A DNA stretch of 64,000 bases, taken from assembly GCA_031268095.1 (NCBI GenBank), contig JAIRXU010000017.1, positions 186,001-250,000 on the forward strand, in the 5' to 3' direction. This DNA is from Oscillospiraceae bacterium. GTDB taxonomy: Bacteria; Bacillota; Clostridia; Oscillospirales; Acutalibacteraceae. Each line of letters begins with the position of its first letter. The stretch's first letter is position 1. The notes below the pieces were generated by a model, which ran no database searches, was not told the DNA's origin, and worked only from the letters and a program-made list of their open reading frames with translations. Positions 54,248 through 63,580 of this stretch are shown here, piece by piece. A program made the translations under genes and the position numbers.

Positions 54248-55609
54248 TCACACTTGCCGGGTATGATCGCGGCTTTTATCGTGTTCGTTCATATCAAGTA
54301 TTTGGTCTATATTCGCTTTGATTTTTCCGTATTCGGCAGCCTGTTTTTTCAAGCCGGAATACTGTTCATACAACCGGGCTTTATCGGCCGTCAGCCGGTC
54401 ACGCTCTTTCTTCAAAACGGCGACATCCGGCAGTTTGCCGTCTATTCCCATTTCACGCAAAGCCTTACGCGCCGCGTTATGGATAATCAACGCGCTTTCG
54501 TGCTGGCGGGCAAGCTGTTCTTTTTCGCTGCCCTTCGCCTGTTTATGGGCTTTGTACGCCCCATAGGTGCGCCGGAAATTCTCTATATTCTTTATCAGCA
54601 GGGACAAATCGGCAATCCGCTTTTCCGCGCCTTTGAGCGTGGCGGCGGTTTCGTCAAACATAGCTTGAATTTCCCCGATTTTTCCCCGCAAATCGGCATA
54701 GGCGAGGATATTGTTTTCGGACAGAAAGGCAACGGTTTTCGCCGCTTCTTTCAGGTTGTGCAGCTTCGCCCAATGCGCGTAGCCCGCGCTCTGCTGGGCT
54801 TTGACGGAATTTTCAATGTCAATAATCAGATTGATACGCCCGTCGTCAAGCTGTATGTGCTTTCGTTTTGGAGCGACCGTCAACCCGGCGATCCGCTCTT
54901 TGATACGCTCGTCGGCATACTCCGCTCCCAAAGTCTGACCGCCGCAGAAACGCTCCTGTCCGGGCATTTTGTAGCTGTGATATTTTGCCCGTTTGACGGT
55001 GTACCCGTCCGATTCCAAACGGCGCAAAAAATCCTCCCAATCGCCGGACTGTTCAATATGGCGGTCAAGGGCTTCACGGAGCTTTGATTTCCAGCTCCGC
55101 CCTTCATTTTCGGCGGCCTTTTCCCCGATACTTTGTCGTTTCTTTTCGCCGGGGATAATGACCGATAACCCGTGTTCCCGGCACAGCCGGTCGCTCTCCC
55201 GCCGTATGCCGTACATACTGCCCCGGTTGCTGACATACTTGTGCCGATCAACGAAGGACGCGGCGCAAAACATGATGTGATTATGGATATGCCCCTTGTC
55301 TATGTGAGTGGTGAGGACATACTCATATTTCCCGCCCAGCACAGCCGCCGCCAATTCCTCCCCGATACGGTGCGCGTGTTCGTACTTGACCTCACCGGGC
55401 GCGAACGACTGAATCAGGTGGTGCGCGAGGTTGTTCCCCTTGTTCATGACGCTGTTTGACAGGGTAAAATCAAACTCAATATCCGCTGTTTCCGGCACAC
55501 AGCCGAACGAGGAAATCAGCAGCTTTTCGTCCGTCTTGTCGGGGTTGCAGATGTAGTCTAACGCCGCCCGGAGCGTTGACTTGATAGGGTGTATCTTAAT
55601 AACTGCCAT
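54248..55609 (-). CDS. Relaxase/mobilization nuclease (MobA/VirD2 family)
   Basis: MAVIKIHPIKSTLRAALDYICNPDKTDEKLL; HHLIQSFAPGEV; VLTTHIDKGHIHNHIMFCA (HIHNH). Confidence 0.9.
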   Translation of the reverse strand: MAVIKIHPIKSTLRAALDYICNPDKTDEKLLISSFGCVPETADIEFDFTLSNSVMNKGNNLAHHLIQSFAPGEVKYEHAHRIGEELAAAVLGGKYEYVLTTHIDKGHIHNHIMFCAASFVDRHKYVSNRGSMYGIRRESDRLCREHGLSVIIPGEKKRQSIGEKAAENEGRSWKSKLREALDRHIEQSGDWEDFLRRLESDGYTVKRAKYHSYKMPGQERFCGGQTLGAEYADERIKERIAGLTVAPKRKHIQLDDGRINLIIDIENSVKAQQSAGYAHWAKLHNLKEAAKTVAFLSENNILAYADLRGKIGEIQAMFDETAATLKGAEKRIADLSLLIKNIENFRRTYGAYKAHKQAKGSEKEQLARQHESALIIHNAARKALREMGIDGKLPDVAVLKKERDRLTADKARLYEQYSGLKKQAAEYGKIKANIDQILDMNEHDKSRDHTRQV

Positions 55610-55899
55610 ATCTTCTCCATGTAGCCCTCAATCTCGGTTAAATCGTCCTTGTAAATGGTGTCGGTGGAGTTAATCCGTTTGGCAATCTGATTGATATTGC
55701 GGCCAATCCCGCCGACCTCTTTTGCCAGCTCCTTCACCGCCGAAAAATCCACCTCTATGATGTAGCCCTTCATTGCCATTTGCCGCAGATAATCGCCCGT
55801 GTTCGTCATTCCGGCCTGCGCCATTTTCTGCCGGATAAACGCCCATTCCTCCGGCGTTGCGTAAAATTTTATCTGCCGTCCGCGTGTTCTGTTCGCCAT
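55558..55899 (-). CDS. mobC: MobC-like relaxosome accessory protein
   Basis: RQIKFYATPEEWAFIRQKMAQAGMTNTGDYLRQMAMKG...GGIGRNINQIAKRIN. Confidence 0.85.
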   Translation of the reverse strand: MANRTRGRQIKFYATPEEWAFIRQKMAQAGMTNTGDYLRQMAMKGYIIEVDFSAVKELAKEVGGIGRNINQIAKRINSTDTIYKDDLTEIEGYMEKIWQLLRYTLSSQRSGRR

Positions 55900-55920
55900 T
55901 TCGTTTTTACGTTCCTTTCC

Positions 55921-56001
55921 GGGGTATGGGGTTTCCCCATCAAGCACAAGCCCCGAATGGGGATTGCCGGAAGTGAGTACGCACTTCCTATGCTTGCTAT
56001 G
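55921..56001 (-). repeat. oriT-like structured sequence, copy 2, immediately upstream of mobC (candidate ICE oriT)
   Basis: GGAAGTG/CACTTCC and TGGGG-AAA-CCCCA inverted repeats next to mobC; inverted copy at 45692-45791. Confidence 0.65.
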
Positions 56002-56061
56002 TGACTTTATCCCCTCACAACTAAACCAATCGGAAAGGGCGGAAAATTAAAAGCGCATAAA

Positions 56062-56100
56062 AAAACAGAACCGCATTTCATAAAAATACGGCTCTATTCT
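56062..56100 (-). terminator. Terminator of LuxR-type gene
   Basis: - strand AGAGCCGtATTTttatgAAATgCGGTTCT then GTTTTTTTA. Confidence 0.6.
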
Positions 56101-56122
56101 TTACCTTATAAAGCGTTAAGTT

Positions 56123-57610
56123 TTATTCGTCCTCGTCCGCCCATTCGCGGTCAAGCGTTTCAGCCAGCTTGAACAGATCAGAGCGTTTGTGAATCCCGAA
56201 CTTGCTGTAAATGATATGACAGTATTTCGTAACAGAACCGGGCAGGATGTCCATTTTGTCCGCTATTTCCTGACGGACAAAGCCCTGCATGATATATTCC
56301 GTCACTTGGTATTCCCGGCGTGTCAGCGGTTGCAGCTTGTGTTTCATAAGATTTTGCATTTTGCGTTCATGGAGCGAAACATCCTCCGGCGTGGATTCTG
56401 TTTCCGTCACCGTCGCCGTTTCTTCCTCGTCCGTGTCCTCTGCGACAATGCCGATCATTTCTTGAAATGTCCGGCCACGGAAGCTATATCCCAAATACGG
56501 CTCCAAAAACAAATAAATCATCACCATTCCTACGGAAACCGCAAGAGCCACGATATATAGAACAGTCGTGTCGTTTCGCAGAATTTCCAATAAAGTGGAA
56601 TAGGCAATTATGCCAATAAATGTAATCGCAACAATACCCGGAGCGATAACCCTTGATGGATAATGTTTCGATATTAACAGGCCGTAAAACATTCCGATGT
56701 TTACTGCTACTAAACCACACCCGAACAGGGCGCAGGAAACCAGCGAAAGCGCGGGAACAAATAACGAGATAACGCTGAACGCCGCACTTAAAGCGATAAT
56801 TCCTGTCAATCCTACACCGCTTTTGACAGGGGAAATTCCAAAGCATTTCCACAGAATAAAAATAACGGCAGAACAAATCGCAGCGGAAAGAAAAAATATC
56901 ATTACGCCGTGGTCAGTATTTTCCGCAACGGCAAGTCCGAAAGACGATAAAAAGCCGACCAAGCCTACATATATCCACAGCCCGGCAAATATCCGTTTCG
57001 GACAAATTAAGCCGTCAGATTTTTTTACATGGCGTAGCCATTGATCGGTCGGGAGTTTGAAGAAAAATATCAACATGAACGCAAGAGCAATCACCATAAA
57101 TATCCTGAACACCGAAAATGGTACAGGAACAATATCATTTTGCAATATGGCCGCAACAGCAAAAGCAAAAACATATGCGACAAAAAAATGTTTTATCGCT
57201 GTTTTCATCTGAAACATATCAATAATGATAGACGATTCAAGCCCAATCATAAAGATACAGCAGAAGTATTGAATTTGATAAGCCAAAGCCAGCAGTTCCG
57301 GCGATATTGGCAGAAACAGTACCGCCGCCGATAATAATGCGATTACTGATATTATCCGTTCAGCCAAAACGACAAAGCGTTGAAATTTCAATATAAAAGT
57401 AATGGAGAGTATGTAGCCGATTGCCACCAGCCAAATCAAGTTTCCGGCGTCAATAGGTAACGGCGTTTTTCCGTCAATCGAAAATGCCGTTCCGGAATAG
57501 GCCATTACTCCAAATTGCCATGCGGCGAACATAGCAAAGCAAAGGAGCAACGGCAAACGGAAGGTCAGCCGCTTGTTTTCGTTTTCTGTAAGGATCGGAT
57601 TATGATTCAT
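56123..57610 (-). CDS. Membrane-bound LuxR-type HTH regulator (multi-TM N-terminus)
   Basis: About 12 hydrophobic segments followed by LTRREYQVTEYIMQGFVRQEIADKMDILPGSVTKYCHIIYSKFGIHKRSDLFKL. Confidence 0.8.
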   Translation of the reverse strand: MNHNPILTENENKRLTFRLPLLLCFAMFAAWQFGVMAYSGTAFSIDGKTPLPIDAGNLIWLVAIGYILSITFILKFQRFVVLAERIISVIALLSAAVLFLPISPELLALAYQIQYFCCIFMIGLESSIIIDMFQMKTAIKHFFVAYVFAFAVAAILQNDIVPVPFSVFRIFMVIALAFMLIFFFKLPTDQWLRHVKKSDGLICPKRIFAGLWIYVGLVGFLSSFGLAVAENTDHGVMIFFLSAAICSAVIFILWKCFGISPVKSGVGLTGIIALSAAFSVISLFVPALSLVSCALFGCGLVAVNIGMFYGLLISKHYPSRVIAPGIVAITFIGIIAYSTLLEILRNDTTVLYIVALAVSVGMVMIYLFLEPYLGYSFRGRTFQEMIGIVAEDTDEEETATVTETESTPEDVSLHERKMQNLMKHKLQPLTRREYQVTEYIMQGFVRQEIADKMDILPGSVTKYCHIIYSKFGIHKRSDLFKLAETLDREWADEDE

Positions 57611-57833
57611 TCGTTGTTTCCCCCTTCAAAACCCATTCAGCCGGGTAGCCAAATTCTTTCTCTATCAATAACGCCAGCGTCTGCGAACAAGTAGTGATTT
57701 TTTTTGTCGCGCCGCCCGTCAGTAAGTATACATAGTTTCGCGTTATGCCTAACCGTTTCGCAAATTCCGTCTTGTTGATTTTTTGCTCGGTGATGATTTT
57801 GGTAATTCTTTCTTCCAGCGTTGTGTTCGCCAT
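57600..57833 (-). CDS. XRE-type HTH regulator
   Basis: EERITKIITEQKINKTEFAKRLGITRNYVYLLTGGATKKIT. Confidence 0.75.
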   Translation of the reverse strand: MANTTLEERITKIITEQKINKTEFAKRLGITRNYVYLLTGGATKKITTCSQTLALLIEKEFGYPAEWVLKGETTNES

Positions 57834-58161
57834 CAAAGACACTCCTTTTCGTCCAAAAAGTTGTTACGCATATCATTATACCATATTTTATTGAATAATT
57901 CAACAGAAATCAAAAAATATTTTTAGAAATTCCGCTTTTCTTCCATACCGTATGGAGTGTTTTTTTCTTAAATTTGCGCTATCATGATAGCAGTTCGGAA
58001 GCCAACCGCTCCCGGACGGACGATCAGGCAGAGAATTTTCAAGGAAGAAGGTGGTAGCTTGCTTGTGTCCCGAAGGGATAAGTCAACAAAGGTCAAACAA
58101 AAAATTGAAGTTTCAGCACGACCGCCCGGAGCGTCCGGGCAAAGAAAGAGGGTGGCAAACA

Positions 58162-58599
58162 TTGAACAATGAAAAGGCAACGCCTCCCATGCGTCCGTCT
58201 GATGTGGCGATAGAAAAACAAACCGAGTATGATCCCGGCAGCAAGATTTACACAACCCATTGCGGCGTATGCGGCAAACCGAGATCACAGCACAAGGACT
58301 GGTATCGCTCTCGCTTCAAAACATTTCGCAAGCTGCGTTTGCAATTCAACTTTTGCGACACTTGTAATCGGTGGATTTGTGAGGACTGTTTTTTCCTTGA
58401 CGACGGCAACGGCAACAGTATTGGTATTTGTACCGAGTGTGCAGAGAAACAGGGAATCAAAGGCCTAACACAAGCTGGTTTTGAGGAAAAATGGCCGGAA
58501 ATCAAAAAACGGATATGGGAAAAGAACGAAGCCGTAATGCGTGCTGTGGAAAAAGAAAAGCGCGAACGAGCGGAACAGCAGAGCAACGGCGGCTCTTAA
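58162..58599 (+). CDS. Cys-rich (four Cys-pair) protein, paralog 1
   Basis: CGVCGKPRSQHKDWYRSRFKTFRKLRLQFNFCDTCNRWICEDCFFLDDGNGNSIGICTECAEKQGIKGLT; TTG start proposed. Confidence 0.6.
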   Translation: MNNEKATPPMRPSDVAIEKQTEYDPGSKIYTTHCGVCGKPRSQHKDWYRSRFKTFRKLRLQFNFCDTCNRWICEDCFFLDDGNGNSIGICTECAEKQGIKGLTQAGFEEKWPEIKKRIWEKNEAVMRAVEKEKRERAEQQSNGGS

Positions 58600-58632
58600 A
58601 TTTCGGATCAATTTTTAGAGAGGAAAAATGTC

Positions 58633-59034
58633 ATGGATGACGACAGCAAAAAGCTCCACGCAAAAGCGTTTGATATACAGACAACGTATAGCCGGATAGA
58701 CCATGCGTTCACTTCCCGGTGTGCTATCTGCGGCAAGGAACAAACCATGCGGAAAATTTGGTATCAAAGCCGGGGTAAAACGCTTTCCGAATTACGGCTG
58801 CAATTCAACCGTTGCGAACACTGCGGGAAATGGGTGTGCTGCGATTGCTATTTGGTTGACGACGGACACGGCAACGGCGCATACGAGGGCAGCGACATCT
58901 GTTCCGCGTGTGCAAAGGAGCGCGGTATTATTGGCTTGACAGTCACACAGATGTTGGCAATTCAAGCTGAACAGACCAAAGCACAAGAAGCGACAGAGCA
59001 AAAAGAGGCAACAGCAAGGGGGCAACCGTCATGA
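58633..59034 (+). CDS. Cys-rich (four Cys-pair) protein, paralog 2
   Basis: CAICGKEQTMRKIWYQSRGKTLSELRLQFNRCEHCGKWVCCDCYLVDDGHGNGAYEGSDICSACAKERGIIGLT. Confidence 0.65.
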   Translation: MDDDSKKLHAKAFDIQTTYSRIDHAFTSRCAICGKEQTMRKIWYQSRGKTLSELRLQFNRCEHCGKWVCCDCYLVDDGHGNGAYEGSDICSACAKERGIIGLTVTQMLAIQAEQTKAQEATEQKEATARGQPS

Positions 59035-59121
59035 CATATGATTATCCCTAAAATTGTCCCGAAACAACAAAACCCGCCGGAGGTGTCCGGCACATTATGA
59101 AAGAGAGGAGCGAATTTAACT

Positions 59122-59571
59122 ATGGCATTTTGCGGTAAATGCGGAACACAAGTACAGGAGGGCGTAAAATTCTGTCCGTCCTGCGGAGCGCAGACCGAAG
59201 AAGCGCAGCAAACCCAAGCGGCAGACGCGCAGGCGAACAAGACAATGGCGATACTCGCTTACATCCTGTTCTTCATCCCGCTGATCACCGGCGACCACAA
59301 GAAAAGCCCCTTTGTGAAGTTTCACACCAATCAAGGCACGGTGCTTTTCATTGCGGCGGTGGCGTGGGGCATTGCCGAGAATATCGTGCTGGCGATTCTG
59401 CGGGCGATATTCTGGAACGGGTACACATGGGGTGTTTACGGATTGTTCAGCACGATTCTGAATATCCTGTGGCTTGCGCCGACCGTACTGTGTGTGCTGG
59501 GTATTATCAACGCCGTGAACGGCAGACAAAAGGAACTACCTGTTATCGGCAAATTCAAGATTATCAAATAA
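59122..59571 (+). CDS. Zinc-ribbon + DUF4870-like membrane protein
   Basis: FCGKCGTQVQEGVKFCPSCGAQ followed by TM segments. Confidence 0.75.
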   Translation: MAFCGKCGTQVQEGVKFCPSCGAQTEEAQQTQAADAQANKTMAILAYILFFIPLITGDHKKSPFVKFHTNQGTVLFIAAVAWGIAENIVLAILRAIFWNGYTWGVYGLFSTILNILWLAPTVLCVLGIINAVNGRQKELPVIGKFKIIK

Positions 59572-59586
59572 GGGGGTGAGGAACGA

Positions 59587-60459
59587 ATGGGCTTATTAGA
59601 CAGAGCCATCAAGAACGGCATTAACCGCGCCGTGGGTAACGCGGTGGCGGGAGCGGTGGAAAAGGCGGTAGCCCCCAAAGTGGAGCAAGCCGCCGAGCAA
59701 GCGGTTCAGCAGGTCATCCCGCCGACACAGCCGACCGCGCAACAACCCGCGCCCGATCCGGCGATTACACAGCAACAGGCACAGCAAGCGGGGGCGGCAC
59801 TCGGCGGCTTATTCGGAGGGCTGAACGCCTTTGCGAGCGAAGCGGCAAAGAATATGAAAATCTGCCCCGCTTGCGGCGAGGCGGCGGGGGCGCAGACGAA
59901 ATTCTGCCCGAAATGCGGCGGCGCAATGCCGGAGCAAACGGTGGCGCAGGGCGCGGCGTGTCCTTCCTGTGGCAAGCAGAACGACATCGGCACAAAATTT
60001 TGCGCCGACTGCGGGGCGAAGCTCCCCGCCGCCGTAGCCGAGGAACAGGCGGCACAGGCCAAGAGCGCAAACGCGATGGCCGAATGGGACAGATTGCTCC
60101 CGCAATATCCCAAGTGGCAGTTTGGCGGGTACGATTACCGGCTGGAACGGCTTGACGATTACAACGGCGCGCCCTACTACCAATTCGCCGCAAACGGCGT
60201 TGGCCGGGCTGAATTGGAGCAGTATCGGCAGTTTGCGCTTAGTAGCGGTTTCCGTCCGGCGGGGCAATATCCCGACCAGTATCAGCTATTCAAGCGCGTT
60301 GACGGTGTGGTGTACAATATCGACCTCGAACACGCCTTTGACAGCGACGGGATGTCGTTGTACTTCACCACACGCGAACCGAACGGCGGGTTTGACTATG
60401 TGAAGCCGGAGCCAAAGCCAAAGAGCGGCGGAGGGCTGTTCGGCGGACTGTTCAAATAA
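59587..60459 (+). CDS. Double zinc-ribbon protein
   Basis: ICPACGEAAGAQTKFCPKCGGAMP and ACPSCGKQNDIGTKFCADCGAKLP. Confidence 0.75.
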   Translation: MGLLDRAIKNGINRAVGNAVAGAVEKAVAPKVEQAAEQAVQQVIPPTQPTAQQPAPDPAITQQQAQQAGAALGGLFGGLNAFASEAAKNMKICPACGEAAGAQTKFCPKCGGAMPEQTVAQGAACPSCGKQNDIGTKFCADCGAKLPAAVAEEQAAQAKSANAMAEWDRLLPQYPKWQFGGYDYRLERLDDYNGAPYYQFAANGVGRAELEQYRQFALSSGFRPAGQYPDQYQLFKRVDGVVYNIDLEHAFDSDGMSLYFTTREPNGGFDYVKPEPKPKSGGGLFGGLFK

Positions 60460-60579
60460 CCGCCCGTGGCAAAACCACGCCGGAGGTGTCCGGCAAACGC
60501 GCGCCGCCTGTCGCACACAGGCAAACAACCCTCAGCCGGGGGCAATCGGCAAAATAAAACTTTATGGAGGAATCTTATC

Positions 60580-61038
60580 ATGAAAAAGGCAATTATTCTC
60601 GTGCTGGCTTTGGTGCTGGCACTATCCCTGCTCACCGCTTGCGGTGAAAAGGACAGCGGCGGCACAGGCTCAACAGGCGGCAACAGCAACACCCCCGGCA
60701 CTTCACAGGGCGGCGGGAACAACACCGCAAAAGAGTGGCCGGAAAATAAGTACACCGCCGGTCTGCCGAAACCGAGCGGCGAAATTCTTGATGTTGCCGT
60801 TGCTGACAAATACGGTTATACAACGGTAGACATGAAGTGGACAAAAGAAGAAGCGCAGACTTACGGCAAAGCGCTCACGGCGGCAGGCGTTCCGGGCTTA
60901 GGTGATATGGGCGATACACAGTATGCGTTCACTCGCGATATGAGCAGTGATGCAGACCCATATTTCAACGGTTATCTTGTTACGATTAAACCCTATGATG
61001 ACTGCTATCGTATCAGCATTGAAACACCGGACGAATAA
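60580..61038 (+). CDS. Putative lipoprotein
   Basis: MKKAIILVLALVLALSLLTACGEKD; GGAGGAATCTTATC-ATG. Confidence 0.75.
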   Translation: MKKAIILVLALVLALSLLTACGEKDSGGTGSTGGNSNTPGTSQGGGNNTAKEWPENKYTAGLPKPSGEILDVAVADKYGYTTVDMKWTKEEAQTYGKALTAAGVPGLGDMGDTQYAFTRDMSSDADPYFNGYLVTIKPYDDCYRISIETPDE

Positions 61039-61108
61039 TTACAAATGAACAGGCGGGGCGGTTCGCGCTGTCCCGCCTGTAAATCAAAATCAGAAAGGCG
61101 GCAAGGTT

Positions 61109-61855
61109 ATGAAGAAATTACTTCTGTTTCTGCTTGCGGCGGTGATGGTGTTTTCCCTTGCCGCCTGTGGCGAGGACAGCAACGCAGGCGGGAGCAGTAC
61201 CCCGCCGACCAACAGCACCCCCGAAACAAGCTCCACCACCACACCGGGCGGGACGGACAGCACGAATACAAGCACGACTGCACCGAACGCAAACGCACAG
61301 GGCGATGCTGTTGCGCTCATTAAATCCGGGCAGACGAGAGGGATTCTGTTCGGCGGGTATGAATGGCGTGTTTTGACCGTTGAGGGCGGCAAGGCGTTTC
61401 TTCTTGCGGAGGACGGCGTTGCCAATCACGAATTTCAAGACGGGGTAAAATACAAAGTCAAAGATGAAACCACCCATTATATATGGGCATATTCCACTCT
61501 CAGAGCATACTTGAACGGAGATTTCCTTAACGCTTTCACACCCGAAGAACAGGCACAAATTGCGGTGACACAGGTTGTAACGCCCAATAATCCGCAGTTT
61601 GACACCGCAGGCGGTCCGGATACGGAGGACAAAATCTTTGCGTTAAGTGTGGACGAGGTGGAAAAATATCTGCCGACCGCCGCAGATAAAAAAGCGCGTG
61701 GATACCTTTCCGGCGTAAAAACACGCGCATGGTGGCTACGCACGCCCGGAGCTACTTCTATGAGTGCCGTAGCCGTTACTGATGTAATTGGTATGAACGG
61801 CGGCAATGATGTACAGGGCGGCGTTCGCCCGGCTTTGTGGCTGAATTTGCAATAA
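61109..61855 (+). CDS. Lipoprotein with DUF6273-like domain
   Basis: SLAACGED lipobox; WRVLTVEGGKAFLLAEDGV...STLRAYLNGDF...TRAWWLRTPG...GVRPALWLNL. Confidence 0.75.
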   Translation: MKKLLLFLLAAVMVFSLAACGEDSNAGGSSTPPTNSTPETSSTTTPGGTDSTNTSTTAPNANAQGDAVALIKSGQTRGILFGGYEWRVLTVEGGKAFLLAEDGVANHEFQDGVKYKVKDETTHYIWAYSTLRAYLNGDFLNAFTPEEQAQIAVTQVVTPNNPQFDTAGGPDTEDKIFALSVDEVEKYLPTAADKKARGYLSGVKTRAWWLRTPGATSMSAVAVTDVIGMNGGNDVQGGVRPALWLNLQ

Positions 61856-61922
61856 AAGCAATCCACCACAGGCAAACCCCGCCGGAGGGCAGACGGCAAA
61901 TAATTTTTTTGGAGGTAACACA

Positions 61923-62660
61923 ATGAAAAAGGCACTATTTCTCGTTCTTGCCCTCGTCCTCGTCATTGGCACGATGGCGGGTTGCGGCAAGACAGGCGAC
62001 AATTCTGGCGGGAGCAGTACCCCGCCGACCAACAGCACACCCGGCACAAGCTCTACCACCACGCCGGGCGGCACAAGTAAACCCGCCGAAAGCGGGCTTG
62101 TCGGCAAGGTTGGCGATACCGCCAGTTACGGCACATACAACGGCAAGCCTGTTGAATGGCAAGCGTTGGCGGTAGATTTGACAGCGAAAAAAGCGTTGTT
62201 GATTACAAAAGACTGTGTGGCTATGATGCCGTTCTTAACGGAGGGAAGCGGCAATCCCGCTGAAACGACATGGGAAAACAGCACCATTCGGACGTGGTTG
62301 AACAGCGACTTTTATTCGGCGGCGTTTACGGACGCGCAAAAGGCGAAAATCCTTGACACGGCAATTAGCACCCCGCCCAATTCCGAGAGCAAAGCCGAAG
62401 ATACAAGCAAGACAACCGACAAGGTTTTCTTCCTGTCCGAAGCGGAGTGCAGACAATATTTTGCCAACGATGAAGCGATGAACACGAAATACGGCGGCGA
62501 AGATGTTGCATGGTGGACGAGGACACCGGGGAACGACCTATCCGGGCGCGTCTGCACTTATAGCGGTGGCGGTCTGTATATGACCGGGAACAGCGTTGTC
62601 ACACCTGACGGAGTCGGCGTTCGCCCCGCGATTTGGGTAGACATCACGCCGGAACAGTAA
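61923..62660 (+). CDS. Lipoprotein with DUF6273-like domain
   Basis: TMAGCGKT lipobox; TWENSTIRTWLNSDFYSAAFT...VAWWTRTPGNDLSGRVCTYSGGG...GVRPAIWVDI. Confidence 0.75.
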   Translation: MKKALFLVLALVLVIGTMAGCGKTGDNSGGSSTPPTNSTPGTSSTTTPGGTSKPAESGLVGKVGDTASYGTYNGKPVEWQALAVDLTAKKALLITKDCVAMMPFLTEGSGNPAETTWENSTIRTWLNSDFYSAAFTDAQKAKILDTAISTPPNSESKAEDTSKTTDKVFFLSEAECRQYFANDEAMNTKYGGEDVAWWTRTPGNDLSGRVCTYSGGGLYMTGNSVVTPDGVGVRPAIWVDITPEQ

Positions 62661-62737
62661 TCACCGCGCCGCCTGTCGCGGGCAATCCGCAGATTGCCTA
62701 TACAGAGCAAATCTTAAAGAATGTGAGGTGGCAAGGA

Positions 62738-63580
62738 TTGAAAAAACTGTTGACTTGCCTGTTGGCGGCTATGCTGGTGTTCAGCCTTGCCGCCTGTGAT
62801 GGCAAAGACAAAGGCGGCGGGGACGGCTACGACGCTTTTGTGAAAGCAATGACCGACATGAAAGAAGCCGGGGACAAATTGGTAAGCGAGGGCTTGGATT
62901 TTCAGGCGCAGAGTATGTATGGCTTTGCGGGTGCGTCCCTGTCCTCCTGCCGCTACGCCGTGGAGTACATCCTGTGGCTCAAAGGCGAGGGCGACAATAT
63001 CGCGGCTGTGACCGAGGGCAGCCGGAGCGCGGACTGGAACGAGATCGCGGCGGTGTGCTACGCTTCGCCCTATCCGTATTACTTCGAGGGGCTTGTGTTC
63101 CATGTGCAGGGCAAGAATGACGAAGCCACGCCCTGTTACACAGCGGCGTTGATGAATCCCGCCTACCCGGAGGACGGCGTGGACTTCTACTATCTGAAAG
63201 ATATGGAAGTGAAAGACCTCTACAAGCTCCGCGATGAACTGCGGTCAAAGGAAGCCGAGGTGTACGCCCTCATCACCGTTTCACCCACGCAGATAGAGCG
63301 GGACGAATACAGCTTTTACCCCGAATATCTCCGGGCGAAATCCAAAGAGGCGTTAGAATCCGGGGATAACGCGGGCGCGGCGGCCTATGCGAAAGCGGCT
63401 GTGCTGAACGACAGCTTTGACCCGCTGAACTACCGAAACGCCGTTCTATGCTGTATCGCCGCCGAGGATGCGGAGGGCGCGGCGCGATATCTGAACGCGG
63501 GGCTGCTCATCGCCCCGGAGGACGAGGGCTTGAAAACGCTCTATCAAGGCTTTGAAGCGTTAGGGGGTGACGGACAATGA
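62738..63580 (+). CDS. Lipoprotein with TPR-like repeats
   Basis: LKKLLTCLLAAMLVFSLAACDGKDK lipobox; TTG start after GTGAGGTGG; helical repeat-like body. Confidence 0.65.
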   Translation: MKKLLTCLLAAMLVFSLAACDGKDKGGGDGYDAFVKAMTDMKEAGDKLVSEGLDFQAQSMYGFAGASLSSCRYAVEYILWLKGEGDNIAAVTEGSRSADWNEIAAVCYASPYPYYFEGLVFHVQGKNDEATPCYTAALMNPAYPEDGVDFYYLKDMEVKDLYKLRDELRSKEAEVYALITVSPTQIERDEYSFYPEYLRAKSKEALESGDNAGAAAYAKAAVLNDSFDPLNYRNAVLCCIAAEDAEGAARYLNAGLLIAPEDEGLKTLYQGFEALGGDGQ

